DNA of 64,000 nt from Ostrinia nubilalis. Taxonomy: Eukaryota; Arthropoda; Insecta; Lepidoptera; Crambidae. Numbering within the stretch: position 1 is the stretch's first letter; each line of letters opens with the position of its first letter. Location: assembly GCF_963855985.1 (NCBI RefSeq), contig NC_087104.1, forward strand, positions 9,424,001 through 9,488,000, in the 5' to 3' direction. The position numbers and the translations under genes were made by a program. This document shows, piece after piece, positions 46,784 to 58,078 of the stretch. Below the pieces are notes generated by a model, which made no database searches, had not been told where the DNA came from, and was given only the letters and a program-made list of their open reading frames with translations.

Positions 46784-47664
46784 CTACTCCCAGGATGACT
46801 TATCATTAAGAAAATCTCGAGTTGTATAATAGGCTTTTTTAAGCATGTGATCTTTAACTATATCTTTAAATTTATTATACGGTAGCTCTTTATATTTATC
46901 AGGGACTTTGTTATAAAAATGGATACCTTGTCCCATAAAAGAGGCAAACACTTTATTAAGTCTAAAAGCGGGTATAGCCAATTTATTTTTATTTCTAGTG
47001 TTAATTTGGTGAATATCACTTTTCTTTTTGAATTCAGTAATATTTTTTTGAATAAATAGAATACAGTTTAAGATGTATTGTGAAGCGGCCGTGAGAATGC
47101 CAATTTCTTTAAACAATTCTCTAAGGGATGCTCTTGCTTTCATTTTATACAAGTATCTTATCGCACGTTTTTGCAAAATAAATATTGTTTCAAAATCTGC
47201 AGCTTTGCCCCATAGCATGATTCCATATGACATTAGGCTATGAAAGTAGCTAAAGTAGACTAAGCGAGCTGTTGAAACATCGGTTAATGACCGTATCCTT
47301 TTTATTGCAAAAGCCGCTGAGCTGAGCTTTCCCGCCAGAGTTTCTATATGGGGGCCCCACTGGAGTTTTGAATCCAGGGTAATTCCCAGAAATACAGTAG
47401 AGTCTACCAGATCGATTGCATTATTATTAAGTTCTATTTGAGTACTAACTGTTTTTACGTTAGGCAAAGAGAATTTTATACATTTTGTTTTCTTTGCATT
47501 GAGTTGTAAATTATTTGTAGTGAACCAACTTAAAACTCTTGTTAGTGCATTATTTACATCGTCAAAGTTATTTTTACTTCTGTCGATATTAAAAATCAAA
47601 GATGTGTCATCAGCAAATAACACGATTTCGCAAGAGTCCTTAACAAAATATGGCAGATCATTAA
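46784..47664 (-). pseudogene. Non-LTR retrotransposon ORF2, RT catalytic box to C-terminus
   Basis: An uninterrupted minus-strand frame from NDLPYFVKDSCEIVLFADDT through to the natural stop, about 290 codons. FADD is the catalytic box of reverse transcriptase. Downstream come NLQLNAKKTKCIKFS, VFLGITLDSKLQWGPHI and SYFHSLMSYGIMLWGKA, the thumb and C-terminal pattern of CR1/jockey-clade LINEs. The frame stops being RT upstream of 47664, where a TTAA-flanked insert begins; it resumes at 49106. The downstream frame has no stops, so the LINE copy was young when interrupted. Confidence 0.9.
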
Positions 47665-48007
47665 CCCACTTTATACTACCGTCGTTTTAAAACAACACAT
47701 AGAAACAAAACATTTTGGAGAATATGTAGGTACTTTTGTTTTTATTTATTTATGTTACTTGACAGGTGAAGGCTTTGTCGACTTAGTCTATGTGGCAAAT
47801 CTTAATAATTCATTAGGTTTTCCATAATATTTACAAGTTTATTTAGCCATTTTCAACGATGAGTTTTCAAGATAAGTAATAATAATAAGTTGCACACTTT
47901 ATTGAGATAGTTTATATAAAACGTGATGTTAGTATCATAAACTACATATAAACATCAAATCACACTGATTCAGAACCTTTGGTAAGAAGTTATAACGAAA
48001 AATAACT

Positions 48008-48977
48008 GGTGTTGTTTATAAACGCCAGCAGTAAAATGTACTACTTTATCTTTCAAGACATTATTATTTTATTTTTTACTGTAGGACACATTATCAGGCT
48101 CTGGAGCTTCATGATTTCGTCGAGGAGCTAGAAAATGACGATAATTTTCCAGTACTAGATTGTCTGATGATTATTGATACAGTAGTTAATACATAGATAC
48201 CTATAAACAATAACAACACAACTAGAATAAAAACAATTACTGAGCAGTGGCTCAGTGGTCCAGTGGCCCCAATAGGATTATTCCACTATGTTCACCTCGG
48301 TGATATCACCTGGGTGAAGAAAGTGTTATTTTTCGTGTCCTCATTTCACATCAGAACCATTTCACCCAGATGATATTATCCATATGACTTGATTTGACTA
48401 AAGCAGTCGCTTTTGTTCATCTATTTTTAGGGATGAATTCACCCAGGTTTTCGCATTTGTTTACCAGGGTGAATTAATTTCTAGGTGAACAAAGGTTCTA
48501 GGTGATCGTTTTAGTCGACGCAATCCACCTGTAAAATGAAGCTAGGTGAAATGGTTCCGAGGTGAGATGAGGACACTAAAAAGACAAATAAATATTTCTA
48601 TTTCACTTTCTTCACCCAGGTGAACAAAGTGGAATGACCCCCCAATAGGCTCCCCGCTCAGCATTTATCCTGACATTCTCGTAAGGGCATGTCAAGAAGC
48701 TGGTCTTCCTCGGACGCTCTTGCTTTTGGCATCGCACATCCTGTCGAAGAGACATCGACTCGAGTTTGCTATCCCTCAAAAGGGTGCGTAATGCAGGGAA
48801 TTACCGTGGTACCTATCTTCAGTTATGCATTTTTACAATTAAAGAAACAAAAGATAATAATAAAAGTAATATTACTCAGTTTTGTCACAAAAGCCAAATA
48901 AAATAAAGGATGGTTTTCTTTATGCAATGCATACCTCATAGTAGTGCATTTTACTACTGTTGTTTATAAACGACACC
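48008..48977. mobile_element. Inverted-repeat element nested in the piggyBac-type element
   Basis: About 40-bp inverted ends: GGTGTTGTTTATAAACGCCA...GTAAAATGTACTACT at 48008-48045, and the complement of the 48940-48977 block. The two ends are about 85 percent identical. They lie asymmetrically within the surrounding element (343 and 128 bp from its ends), so they are unlikely to be its own subterminal repeats. No target duplication found. Confidence 0.65.
48277..48639. mobile_element. Innermost palindromic MITE with 9-10-bp duplication
   Basis: Flanked by CCCCAATAGG at 48267-48276 and 48640-48649. Ends ATTCCACTATGTTCACC and GGTGAACAAAGTGGAAT are inverted, and the inversion extends inward (TTCACCTGGGTGAAGAAAGT, GTGTCCTCATTTCACATCAG with the counterpart GAGGACAC). 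Many TTCACCT/AGGTGAA words occur throughout. The long duplication suggests a Mutator-like or similar mobiliser. It has no coding capacity. Confidence 0.8.
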
Positions 48978-49105
48978 TCTTTTCCGAATTTCCACGAGGG
49001 AAATATTTTTTTTCTTATTTTTCCCATGTTATTTGTCAGTTTTTAAGCCTCATATACAAAGATCATTAAGTTTGGAGATAGTAAAATGTTTCAGGAGTAT
49101 CTGGG

Positions 49106-49224
49106 TTAATGTATATAAGAAACAAGAATGGACCCAGAATGGACCCCTGCGGAACTCCCATTTTCACAGGTGACCCAGAAGACAAAACACCATTTATGTC
49201 AAACGTTACAATAGGAATAAATAC
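49106..49224 (-). pseudogene. Same LINE ORF2, upstream RT segment
   Basis: In frame with 46784-47664 once the insert is removed. It encodes [20 protein letters not shown], which is RT motif B (G.PQGS..GP). An in-frame TGA closes it at about 49225-49227, and related coding continues for a short way in another frame (to about 49290), showing a frameshift. Everything upstream (palm motif A, endonuclease) is missing. Confidence 0.85.
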
Positions 49225-49294
49225 TCAATTTACTAACGTAAACAATATTAAATTGCACATACAATATCAAACGTACGAAAACAAACCACGTTAA

Positions 49295-49840
49295 TAATCG
49301 TATGTATTACATACGACAAAAAATAAATTTAATTGACAACGTTTATCATGGTATGTAAAACATACGATACTTTGTTAGCTTAAAAAAGGAACGTAAATAA
49401 TCGTATGTGTTAATTACTATAGTTTTGAATAGCTAGTAACAAAATATAAGGCAATTTTCAACACCAAAAGGAAAACTGTAATTACTACTTACCTAATAGT
49501 ATGCGCTCGCTAGCGGTGAACCAAACCGCTTCTCCCCTGTAGACGATCGCACAGGACATTACGATAGTATACGTTGCGAGCGTGGATTACATGCGATTGA
49601 ATACGTGTGAAAAATCTTTTATTTTAAATGATATTGCAATTTTTGTTCGCGGGTTCGATAATAAGTATTTTAGTAATTATAAAATGCTTATAAAATCAAA
49701 ATTGATATTTTGTGGCTTACGATTATTTACTTAGGAGGCATCGATTTTATTCAAATTATTAAGATGATTTTCTATAATAGAATCAAATGTGTACTATTCA
49801 TTTTACGCTAAGAACACAAATGGTTAAACTAGGTATCATT
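49295..49840. other. Spacer, nothing recognised
   Basis: Includes short TCGTATGT repeats at 49296-49410 (AATCGTATGTATTACATACG, partly palindromic). No gene. Confidence 0.4.
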
Positions 49841-49905
49841 GATAAGAATAAGAATAAGAAATTTATTCATAATGTTCATTACATGTCAAATAATACCACA
49901 ATATG
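49841..49905 (-). mobile_element. LINE 3' tail stub (TTCTTA repeats)
   Basis: TAAGAATAAGAATAAGAAAT then TTATTCATAATGTTCATTAC and ATGTCAAATAA, the same 3' end as 14784-14870. Only the last about 60 bp are present. Confidence 0.5.
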
Positions 49906-51720
49906 ATATCTTATAACGTGTACAGTCAAAAAGCGTCCGTGTTCTGGATTTTATGGGTTATTTGTTGTGTCTCTATGTTACCGAAAGTTTATTTTAACCT
50001 ACTTACATGTACTTTTTATACTATTTTAGCACAACTACACACCAAAAGTTCGAATTATTTACCACCTTAATTCCTGCCTTACCTAGTCAGTATTTGTATT
50101 TAGTATCATAAATTGTTTAACAGAATATTTCTTCAGTTTCAGGTGAGTCTAGCCTCTTGGTGAGGGACTCGAAGGTACACAAGTATCAGAATATAAGAAT
50201 GGTTGTTGTATTAATTCATTTCTGAAGTTATTTATTTTCAGTTAACAATTGGCTGAAAATTATATGGTGCGTATGAGATTAACAAAGTTGGATCTCATTT
50301 TGACCTTTGCCAATTAAAAATGTAATATCATACAGCGTTGGCCATGAAAAGTGGTCCCTATTTTTACAAGCAAATGAAATCCAACTGCTCAGAGCCAAAA
50401 TTTAAAAAGTAATAAATTGAGCTTAGCTCATCCCTCCAAATTCGAACTGATCATCGAAATTTCTTCATTTTGCATTATTTTAATTTATTCTGTCATATTA
50501 TTTGCTGTATTTATCTATTATTTGGGAGTTACCCGTCACAATCGCACTTTCCAGAGGACTTTCAATCGTTTTTTCTATTTTTTGTTCGCCTTAAATGTTC
50601 CATATTGTATATTTGTCTGTATACTATACTCTCTTGCTGTTAGATCTTTAATCCTGTCTGCTTCATATAATATGTGTTGTCGTATACTAAGTAGTTTTCT
50701 CTGTCATTGCCTGCACTGTTTCTTTCGCCCCTTTTATTTGGATATGCAGTTGTTTTGCATCTATGTGTACTTATACATGTAGAGGTGAAATATAGATTGA
50801 TGTGTATACTAAAGTTTGTAGTATATTTAATTAATTAGATTTAACGTGTATTTGACGTTTCCAATGTCAGTTTGAGACATGTACACATGACATCCGACAC
50901 AACTGCATTGTTTTCAGTTTGGTTACCATTCATCAGTAACATCATTAATGATTAATTAACATGTAGAGGTTGGTGACTTTAGTTTAGCTTTAAGAAACTC
51001 TGTAAAGGTGCTATCAATCTTTACAAAATACATTTTCAACTGTCAAAAAGTAGATAATTAAAGGCAATCTGTTTGTCATCAGTAGTAAACTTTTCGACGT
51101 TCATTTGTTAGAACAAAACAAAACAATAACACTTATTATTATTTCGTGTAAACTGGATGGAATTTCAAATATAGAACACTCATAACCGTCAAGTCTTAAT
51201 TGCAGTACAAAGCGAGGCGTTATTGGGCTACTAAAAATTTCATAAGCCAAGCTGGAACCTCAAAATATTGATCGTGGCTCGGCCCATTCATGGCAACGTG
51301 TGACAAAGCCTGCTTTGGCTCGCGCTAAAGCTACCCACACTTGCACACGCGTACGCGGCCGCTATTAAGAACGAATGGGGACTCGGCTTGATTGGACGCG
51401 GGTTAATAAAAATGTCTGTGTCCTGATAAAAAAGAATTATTCATAATAAAACTCGAGTTTCCTTGAAGAGAGGTAGAGAAACATAGGAATTATTAACATT
51501 TGCTGTAAAATAGCTGTCATTAAACGTACAGGTACACGAGTATTTGCTTTCTGTCGCAAGATCAACGAAATATTTTAATCGCATTCTTTTAGTACTGGTA
51601 TCAAAAAAAGTTTTTAAAAGAATCGAAACTACTAGCAATAAGGAGGCATATTATCAATTAATTACATTTTCACGTGATTTACAGTTCAAGAAAACGCTTG
51701 CCAAAACAAAATCAATCCAC
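49906..51720. other. Spacer, nothing recognised
   Basis: A 121-codon plus-strand frame (50417-50782) reads as one or two hydrophobic segments (IILIYSVILFAVFIYYLG) in T-rich DNA. T-rich sequence gives such frames by chance, and I see no family motif or splice context. Confidence 0.35.
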
Positions 51721-52010
51721 AAGCATAGCGGGTAATCCTCCACGCTCATCCCAAGCCCTAACCCGAGGGCGTCAGCTGACTACCGAGGGAGGGAGACCAC
51801 GACAAGCCAACCGCGCATGCGCACTGCCCACACAGCCGCTGGAGCGCTTTATTGTCAACCCAAGTGCTAGACTAACAAGTTGCGGTCGCCGCTTGACATG
51901 CTTACCGGAGTTAAATCGCTACCCATTCAGAAAACAAACTGCATATACTCGTACTATACGTACGTACAGTGTCACTTGCTGCGGGTAATGTGCGCCAGAT
52001 GGCGGCACAT
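51721..52010. promoter_or_regulatory. GC-rich single-copy patch with NRF1- and YY1-like words
   Basis: CCGCGCATGCGCACTGCC (about 51810-51827) contains the NRF1/Ewg palindrome GCGCATGCGC, and CAGATGGCGGCAC (51997-52009) is a YY1/Pho-like word. Both are enriched in animal promoters. The patch is markedly GC-rich for this window. Open frames over it (51674-51988, 51880-52143) show no known domain. A promoter or first exon is possible. Confidence 0.25.
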
Positions 52011-53309
52011 TGATGGGAACTGTCAAAAAATTGTATTGCTTGCAGCGGTGTGCTGTGCGATGAATTCAAAAATATGTCTTCTCACTTTATTAAATGTACT
52101 AAAGTATAGGTACTTAATACTCGTAGTTGCCACAACACAGTAATAATAAAACATTTAATCTTAATTTAATATACAAGAATATGCATGACACCTTAATGCC
52201 TAATATGGATTGACGATGTAGCTAAAGCTGTATTTATTTAACTCGCGAAATACGGCCCAATTAAAATTTTAAATGGCTCTCCCTAAATTCATGCTGATAA
52301 ATACACAGGCCTTGCATTTATTAATTCATACGAGGCAAAATTATTCTTGGCCGCCGTGTCAGCACGACGCCATGTTTTTTCAGCTGCTTCATGTATACAT
52401 ATACAGAAAGAGATTAAATTTGGTATAGGGAAATACTTGTATCAATAACTCTGCACTGAGGTGTAAAAGATCGTTCTACTGAAGAAGAAAAATAAAAAAT
52501 GTTTTGAGGTTATCATTAAACTCTTTTTTAGGGTTTTATAAAACTAGAGCCTAAACTTGCGTAGCGGATTACGCCATAGTATTTGTCATTTGGGTACTTC
52601 TCATTTTCACTCAAATTTGATGGTCACTCAATAATAGTTCATAAACAGTATAAGTTAGAACAATAACTTTGATATCAGATGATAAAACATCTATTTAGCT
52701 ACATACAAAATAAATTTTATCGTAATAGAAGCAAAAATAATACAAAAACATCACATGAAACGATAAAAAACGGGGTCATTTTTCGCGTTCTCATCGTGTC
52801 ACACCTTCGGTTGCAATGAAATATTTGGTTACTGCATTCACAATTTTCATTCAATTTGTGTGTAGCATATACTAAAATCATCGTAATTAAATACTTTCCA
52901 CACAACAGTCAAAAAAATATCTTCTTATAATTATTTCGAATTGAGAAAGAGAAATACGTTGGTCACACGATTTTAGGTACCTAAAATTTTGAGTAATAAT
53001 ACAAGATTGCCGTTAAACCGAACACCAGCAACCAATCACAGCGTTCTATTCGGTTAACGTCAGTCGCGCTCCGGCCATTGGGGAGGTGAGATAGGTCGAT
53101 CGTCGCTCCGCGAAAAAAATACGTAACTTTTTGTGATTATCCATAGACATACCGTCGCTTGCTTGAACAATATTTTCTACCTCTAAAATTTAAACAATTT
53201 AATTGAAACTTAGGCTATTGAAAACTTAACATGTTAGGCTTATTTGTGTAGTATTCGACTTGAACCGTTAAATTCAAATTTAAGGATAATTCATAAAAAA
53301 CTAAAATTT
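52011..53309. other. Spacer, nothing recognised
   Basis: A small inverted repeat CGTTAAACCGAA..TTCGGTTAACG lies at about 53012-53060 and contains CCAATCACAGCG, reminiscent of the MITE B interior. No gene. Confidence 0.4.
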
Positions 53310-54112
53310 TCGTCACCTTCGTGGCATCACCTTCGTGGTGTTTTATACACGAAGGTGATTTTAGGCCACGAAAGTGATTTCTTGCTTTGGTTTATTTTAA
53401 AATATAGTGACTGGTGTTTATGTTTTTACAATATTTTAATAACTAATAAATTATACGTGGTAAGTAGAGTTCAGTACATCAATAAAAAAATAAGGGCCTC
53501 GTATTTTTGTTGTCTGTCTGTCTGTATGACTGTATGTATGTCTGTATATGTGACTGTGTATCTGTTTGTAAGATAAATTTAATCTGAAAATTTGAGTTAA
53601 AAGTTGTACAACAAGAATACGAGGCCCTCTGGCCTCAATAAAAAATATATTTTTGTTGAGGGACTGATAATCAGTTAGAGTTCTTTTTATTGAGGTACTG
53701 ATAATCCTTTTTTTGCTTCTTTAGCATTTCAGAATGCCACCAGTATCACCCTTAAAACCAATTGCGTAGAATCTTGTAACTTAGTAGGTGACGTTATCGA
53801 TAAAATTGTATCTTGTATTTAAGTAGGTACCTCTTTATATTATGTTATTGCTATTTATCTATGAAAATAAGACAAAATATATGTTTTATAAACACTTAAG
53901 AGTCATTTAGAGTAGTAAAGTTTGAAAAAAATATTGCTGTGAAGTACAGAATCACTTTCGTGGCATCAAAAAATTCAAAACGTTAAAGCTTCCAAACGAG
54001 ACGCACTATTTGACTGATTTACTGAGAATACACTCTTCACATCAAGCGCTACAATTTTTGTTTACAAAAAGTTGAAATAAGTTAGAAATAAAATTTGCCA
54101 CGAAGGTGACGA
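53310..54112. mobile_element. Candidate DNA element with TCGTCACCTTCGTGGC ends
   Basis: TCGTCACCTTCGTGGCA (53310-53326) and TGCCACGAAGGTGACGA (about 54096-54112) are exact inverted termini. Extra copies of CACCTTCGTGG or CACTTTCGTGG occur near both ends (53330, 53352, 53376, 53950) as subterminal repeats. No target duplication or transposase is evident. It contains a nested MITE-like unit. Confidence 0.5.
53493..53629. mobile_element. Small MITE with AGGGCCTCGTATT ends and (GTCT)n core
   Basis: AGGGCCTCGTATTTTTGTTGT and ACAACAAGAATACGAGGCCCT are inverted ends around a core of GTCTGTCTGTCTGTATGACT words. It is flanked by similar TCAATAAAAAA(A)TA segments (53479-53492 and about 53635-53648) that may be a duplication. 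It shows how GTCT microsatellites ride inside mobile elements in this genome. Confidence 0.6.
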
Positions 54113-54116
54113 TGAG

Positions 54117-54508
54117 AACCGTGGCGATGAGAAATACCCATTTCATTTTGCAAATTCATTTTGATATTCAGCAGTACTAATGCAGTATCGCAGTTTAAGT
54201 GAGAGAGGAGACAAATAGATCCGATAACGAAACTATATTGTGGAAAGCCTAGCCTTTGGTGACCTACCAATACTATGTCATTTTGTGGAAACAGATTCTG
54301 AGAACAAAATACGACAATTGTATATAAATCCAGCTCGAAATATCTAGTGACTAGAGAATTCTACACTTACAAACGGTCTAATTGAGTATTGTTGCAGTGA
54401 TTTAAGGTCAAATGGTACCACTATCATTATTTAAAAAGAGTGTATATAAATAACCAGTGATGATATTACGGCTCTAAAACGTGGCCTCTCAATATAGGCC
54501 TTATAAAT
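54117..54508. other. Spacer, nothing recognised
   Basis: No gene. Confidence 0.4.
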
Positions 54509-54874
54509 AAGCTCAAAGTTGCACAGCGTACTATGTAGAGGGCTATGTTCGGTGTTTCTTTACGAGATCGAATCAGAAATGAGGAGATCCGTAAACGAAC
54601 TAAAGTCACTGACTTAGCCTGACGGATTAGCAAGCTCAAGTGGCAATGGGCAGGGCACATAGTACGCGGAACTGAAAGCCGATGGGGCAGCAAGGTTCTA
54701 GAGTGGAGGCCTCGTACCGGAAAGTGCAGCGTAGGACGTCCACCCACAAGGTGGACCGACGACCTCATTAAGGTAGCGGGAAAGCGCTGGATGCAGGCCG
54801 CCACCAACCGGCCATTGTGGAAATCATTGGGGAGGGCCTATGTTCAGCAGTGGACGTCCTATGGCTGGAAATGA
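54509..54874 (+). pseudogene. RTE-type LINE ORF2 C-terminus with two in-frame stops
   Basis: Plus-strand codons give RAMFGVSLRDRIRNEEIRKR, LKWQWAGHIVRGTESRW, GRPPTRWTDDLIKVAGKRW and LWKSLGRAYVQQWTSYGWK, then a natural TGA and an (ATG)n-like tail (54875-54892). This W.GH..R...RW..K...WRP..G...VGRP..RW.DD pattern is the C-terminal domain of RTE-like LINE ORF2 proteins, which are very abundant in Lepidoptera. Premature TAG (54536-54538) and TGA (54620-54622) kill the frame. The copy is 5'-truncated; RT and endonuclease domains are absent. The 113-codon minus-strand frame over it is a shadow. Confidence 0.9.
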
Positions 54875-54892
54875 TGATAATGATGTAAATAA

Positions 54893-55373
54893 CATTACTA
54901 TTAATAATATATCCGATATTAGAGGTCTCTTCACTAATTATTCAATAATTTCTTAATTCAGCACGATCGCGGTCAGGTCAAATCGAAAATGGCTGCCACG
55001 AGTATTATGACATCCGTATCGTTGGCTCGTCTTGAATATTTTAGTGTATAATGGTCGCTTTAGCGGCACTTAGCCATTTATTAATACAGCACACGTCCTG
55101 ACGTACAGTATAATGGTTTGGCACACTCGTTTTGAGTATGCTCAAGTTTAGGAATATAAAGCTAACACGAACTTTAGAGTGTTATACGATATTTAAAGCT
55201 TGAACATAAATTATTTGGTAGAAAAAAAGGATAAAATCATGTACTTGGCTTTCAAATACGAACCGGGAATCTATGTTATTTTTAATACTATAATTTTACA
55301 CGACTGTTAAATGTTGAAGATGTTATTTATGTTAAAATAATTTTAAATATTAACTTTCGAACTATATTTAAAA
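54893..55373. other. Spacer, nothing recognised
   Basis: No gene. Confidence 0.45.
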
Positions 55374-55863
55374 CTAGCGGCCGCCCGCGACTTCATACGC
55401 CGTTCCCGATCCCGTTTTACCCTCTTCATCTATCTTACGCGGTTTAGATTTTGTCATACAAATGTTTTTTCCCACGGGAACGGGCCGTGGGAATTTTGCA
55501 ATATCCTGTTGTAACTAAGGTTTAAGTTTACTAAGGTACCTGCATGCCAAATTTCAAGCGTCTAACTTAAACGGTTTAGATTTTTCATACAAAACGATTT
55601 TCCCGCTAATTCCCGTTCCCGTGGGAATTCCCAAGTATACTATAACCTGCCAGGAGTATGAAGAATAATTGTACCAAGTTTCGTTAAAATCCATCGAGTA
55701 GTTTTTGTTTCTATAAGAAACATATAGACAGACAGACAGACAAAAATGTTACTGATTGCATTTTTGGCATCAGTATCGATCACTAATCACCCCCTGATAG
55801 TTATTTTGAAAATATATTTCATGTACAGAATTGACCTCTCTACAGATTTATTATAAGTATAGA
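55374..55863 (-). mobile_element. Non-autonomous Helitron, 490 bp, with (CAGA)n
   Basis: On the minus strand the element starts TCTATACTTATAATAAATCT after an A and ends GTCGCGGGCGGCCGCTAG before a T. A short (CAGACAGA) tract lies at 55727-55742 and ATTCCCGTTCCCGTGGGAAT-like direct repeats fill the centre. It shares layout, but little sequence, with 13378-13634 and 60164-60397. Confidence 0.65.
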
Positions 55864-57189
55864 TAAACTGCGTAGTACAATTCACCATACTCATAAAAGC
55901 CTTCCTAGAACCATAAATTCGGACTATTCCAACCTGGAACGTGTATTATATAAAAAAATCGTTGTTAATTGATCAAAAGTACGTCAGGCAACAATTACGG
56001 GAACTGTTTGGAGTGCGAGTGAGAGCTTTCGAGATTTTTGAGAGTTCGTTAATTTTGAGAGGCGACGCAATGAGCCAATCGTGCTTCAGCGAAACAAAAA
56101 TGACTGGGAAATGCCGTGTAATCGCCGGTTTATCTTTAACAAGCATTTCGTTGCGACTCTGTACAGGTAGGTATACTCGTATTTCTGTTTGGGTCCACTT
56201 TTATTACTACATCGATAAAAATATAATCCTGGAATAAAAACTAGTGTTCGCGCCTTGCAGACGCGATGGAATTTTATAAATAAAACTCGGAAACTGCTTA
56301 TTTCGTTGTATTCTTGAGACGTTACAATTTTGATGTTGTTCGATCGGAATCCAAAAGAGAAGTGATTTTATACAATGGTTCTCAATATAAAGTATTGACT
56401 GACAAAAGTTATGTGACATTTACATTAGAAGTAGATTTTGCTATTAGAATATGACGAGGCGCGAGTAGGGCCGCAACAACTAGCAATAAAAAACACACAA
56501 ACAAAACACAAACGCTGAAAACTAGATTAGGATCAATCATAGCTTCTGTCTTGTAGCACAGAATAATAATAAGTACTACGTACAGAAGTTTTACTTCGCG
56601 AAGGTATTTAAAAAAATGTATGCTCAATGTCATTAACAATATGGTGTAATTTAGCTTGTCTCAAGAGTCAAGCAAGTTTGTCAGAAGTTTTGTTGACAAA
56701 CGTCAGTGATCGGTACTGCGCCGAAGCTATAGGGCTGACTTCGGTAAAATGATGTGACGTGAGGTGCCAATCTGCAGAAAATGGCGGAGGAAATACATGA
56801 TTTATCATGAATAATATTAACTACTTATTTACCTTTACTCTCAGTGTCTTCAGGCAACTTAAAAAAGTACATTCTGTGTTTTTATTATTATTTAGGCAGT
56901 TAAATACTGCACAGTATTTAGTACACCATTTTCTTTATTTTTTTCCATCATACACAAGAATACGCGTGCGTGAGTCTGCGTGTTTTGTTTTCAATATTCG
57001 CTCGTATGTGAGGCCTTGTCGAATAGTACTCTTGTAGGGGGCAATCGTGCGTGTTTTGTTTTCGATGTAAACTCGCGGAGATGAACAGGCCTGCTTGTAG
57101 TAGGTCTAAATATTGAAATTCATTCAATTAAAATAAAGCTACCTACTAATTTTCAAAGATGATTATGTATTGTAAAATCGATGCGAGCG
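55864..57189. other. Spacer, nothing recognised
   Basis: Frames at 55941-56237, 56409-56639 and 56807-57037 show no recognisable motif. AAAATGGCGGAGG at 56779-56791 looks like a YY1-type or start-codon context, but the frame ends after nine codons. Confidence 0.4.
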
Positions 57190-57278
57190 GCGCAGGATCG
57201 GTCTTCGTAGAAATCCTTGGGGGAGGCCTTTGTCCAGCAGTGGACGTCTTTCGGCTGAAACGAACGAACGAACGAATT
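57190..57278 (+). mobile_element. RTE-type LINE 3' end with (AACG)n tail
   Basis: Encodes KSLGEAFVQQWTSFG and a stop, then (GAAC)n at 57258-57275. It is a very short 3' stub of the family seen at 54509-54874, with a different simple-repeat tail. Confidence 0.75.
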
Positions 57279-58078
57279 GTAAAATCGATTGCCTCGTGTA
57301 AAAATTTTATTTCATTAGTCGGTTGCTCTGACTTTTATGTAAAAAAAACATATTTAGAAACAAACATAAATCCTCGCATAAACAAACATGAATATACCAT
57401 TTTCAACTCCTTCCTATAATGCCGTACTCAAGATAAGTATTTACATCATTAAAATTATATTACGTTAAAAATATATAAATAATCCTGAAATATTAATGAA
57501 AATAACCGGTATTTAGTCGATTCTAACCACTCGAGTCGAGCCAATCAGAATATGGCTATACTCGTACCTTCAACTGGGTCATACCTTCAACAGAAATTAT
57601 AAGGTATTAAATATCTTATTTTAAAAGCTACCGTGGCAAAATGTATGTTCGGTATCATAGTACAAACCCTAATCAGCCCCATGTATGTTCCGCGATTTTT
57701 CATAGTTTAGGAGTTATGATTGTTTTAAAATGTGCTTAGATACTTTTTTGGTCATTGTGGCACGAATGGTTAAGGTACATGTCTGATTTTTATTATTATT
57801 ATTAGATTAATACTAGACCACTCTACATTAACACGAATTTATACTAAAAAGGCTAAAAATCCTGCATGTTGTAAAAAAATCATAACTCGAAAACTATCAA
57901 AAGTCGCGGTGATTTTGGTAGCCCTAGTGATATTCTACCTCTGGGCTTCGGCTTGACACTACTTTTTGGGACACCCTGTATTGCATCAGAAAAAAAATGT
58001 ATACATATACATTGATGTATATTTAACTCAATCTGAAAATCCACTTGACTATGCAAACTCAAAATGAACCGAAGCAAC
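57279..58078. other. Spacer, possible repeat relic at right
   Basis: The stretch TTTTTGGGACACCCTGTAT (57963-57981) is a phrase common at insect retroelement ends, and 57620-57980 may be such a relic. No second copy is in the window. Confidence 0.35.

Larger units (their letters stand above)
47665..49105. mobile_element. piggyBac-type element inserted at TTAA in the LINE
   Basis: TTAA lies on both sides (47661-47664 and 49106-49109). The element's ends read CCCACTTTATAC and, on the other strand, CCCAGATACTCC. Precise TTAA duplication with CCC..GGG ends is the piggyBac hallmark. Excision in silico rejoins the LINE frame at LIYI-NDLP exactly. The ends match each other over only about 4 bases plus a shared TACT, so terminal repeats are short or decayed. 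No transposase is present; the interior is itself invaded. Confidence 0.8.

Noticed and set aside
50417..50782. 121-codon hydrophobic plus-strand protein
   Set aside because: T-rich sequence produces Phe/Ile/Leu/Tyr-rich frames by chance, and there is no family motif.
54466..54807. 113-codon minus-strand frame
   Set aside because: It is the complement of the RTE ORF2 pseudogene on the plus strand, which is clearly the coding strand.
56779..56816. AAAATGGCGGAGG as a gene start
   Set aside because: The frame ends after nine codons and no splice donor follows; the word is more likely a YY1-type site or chance.
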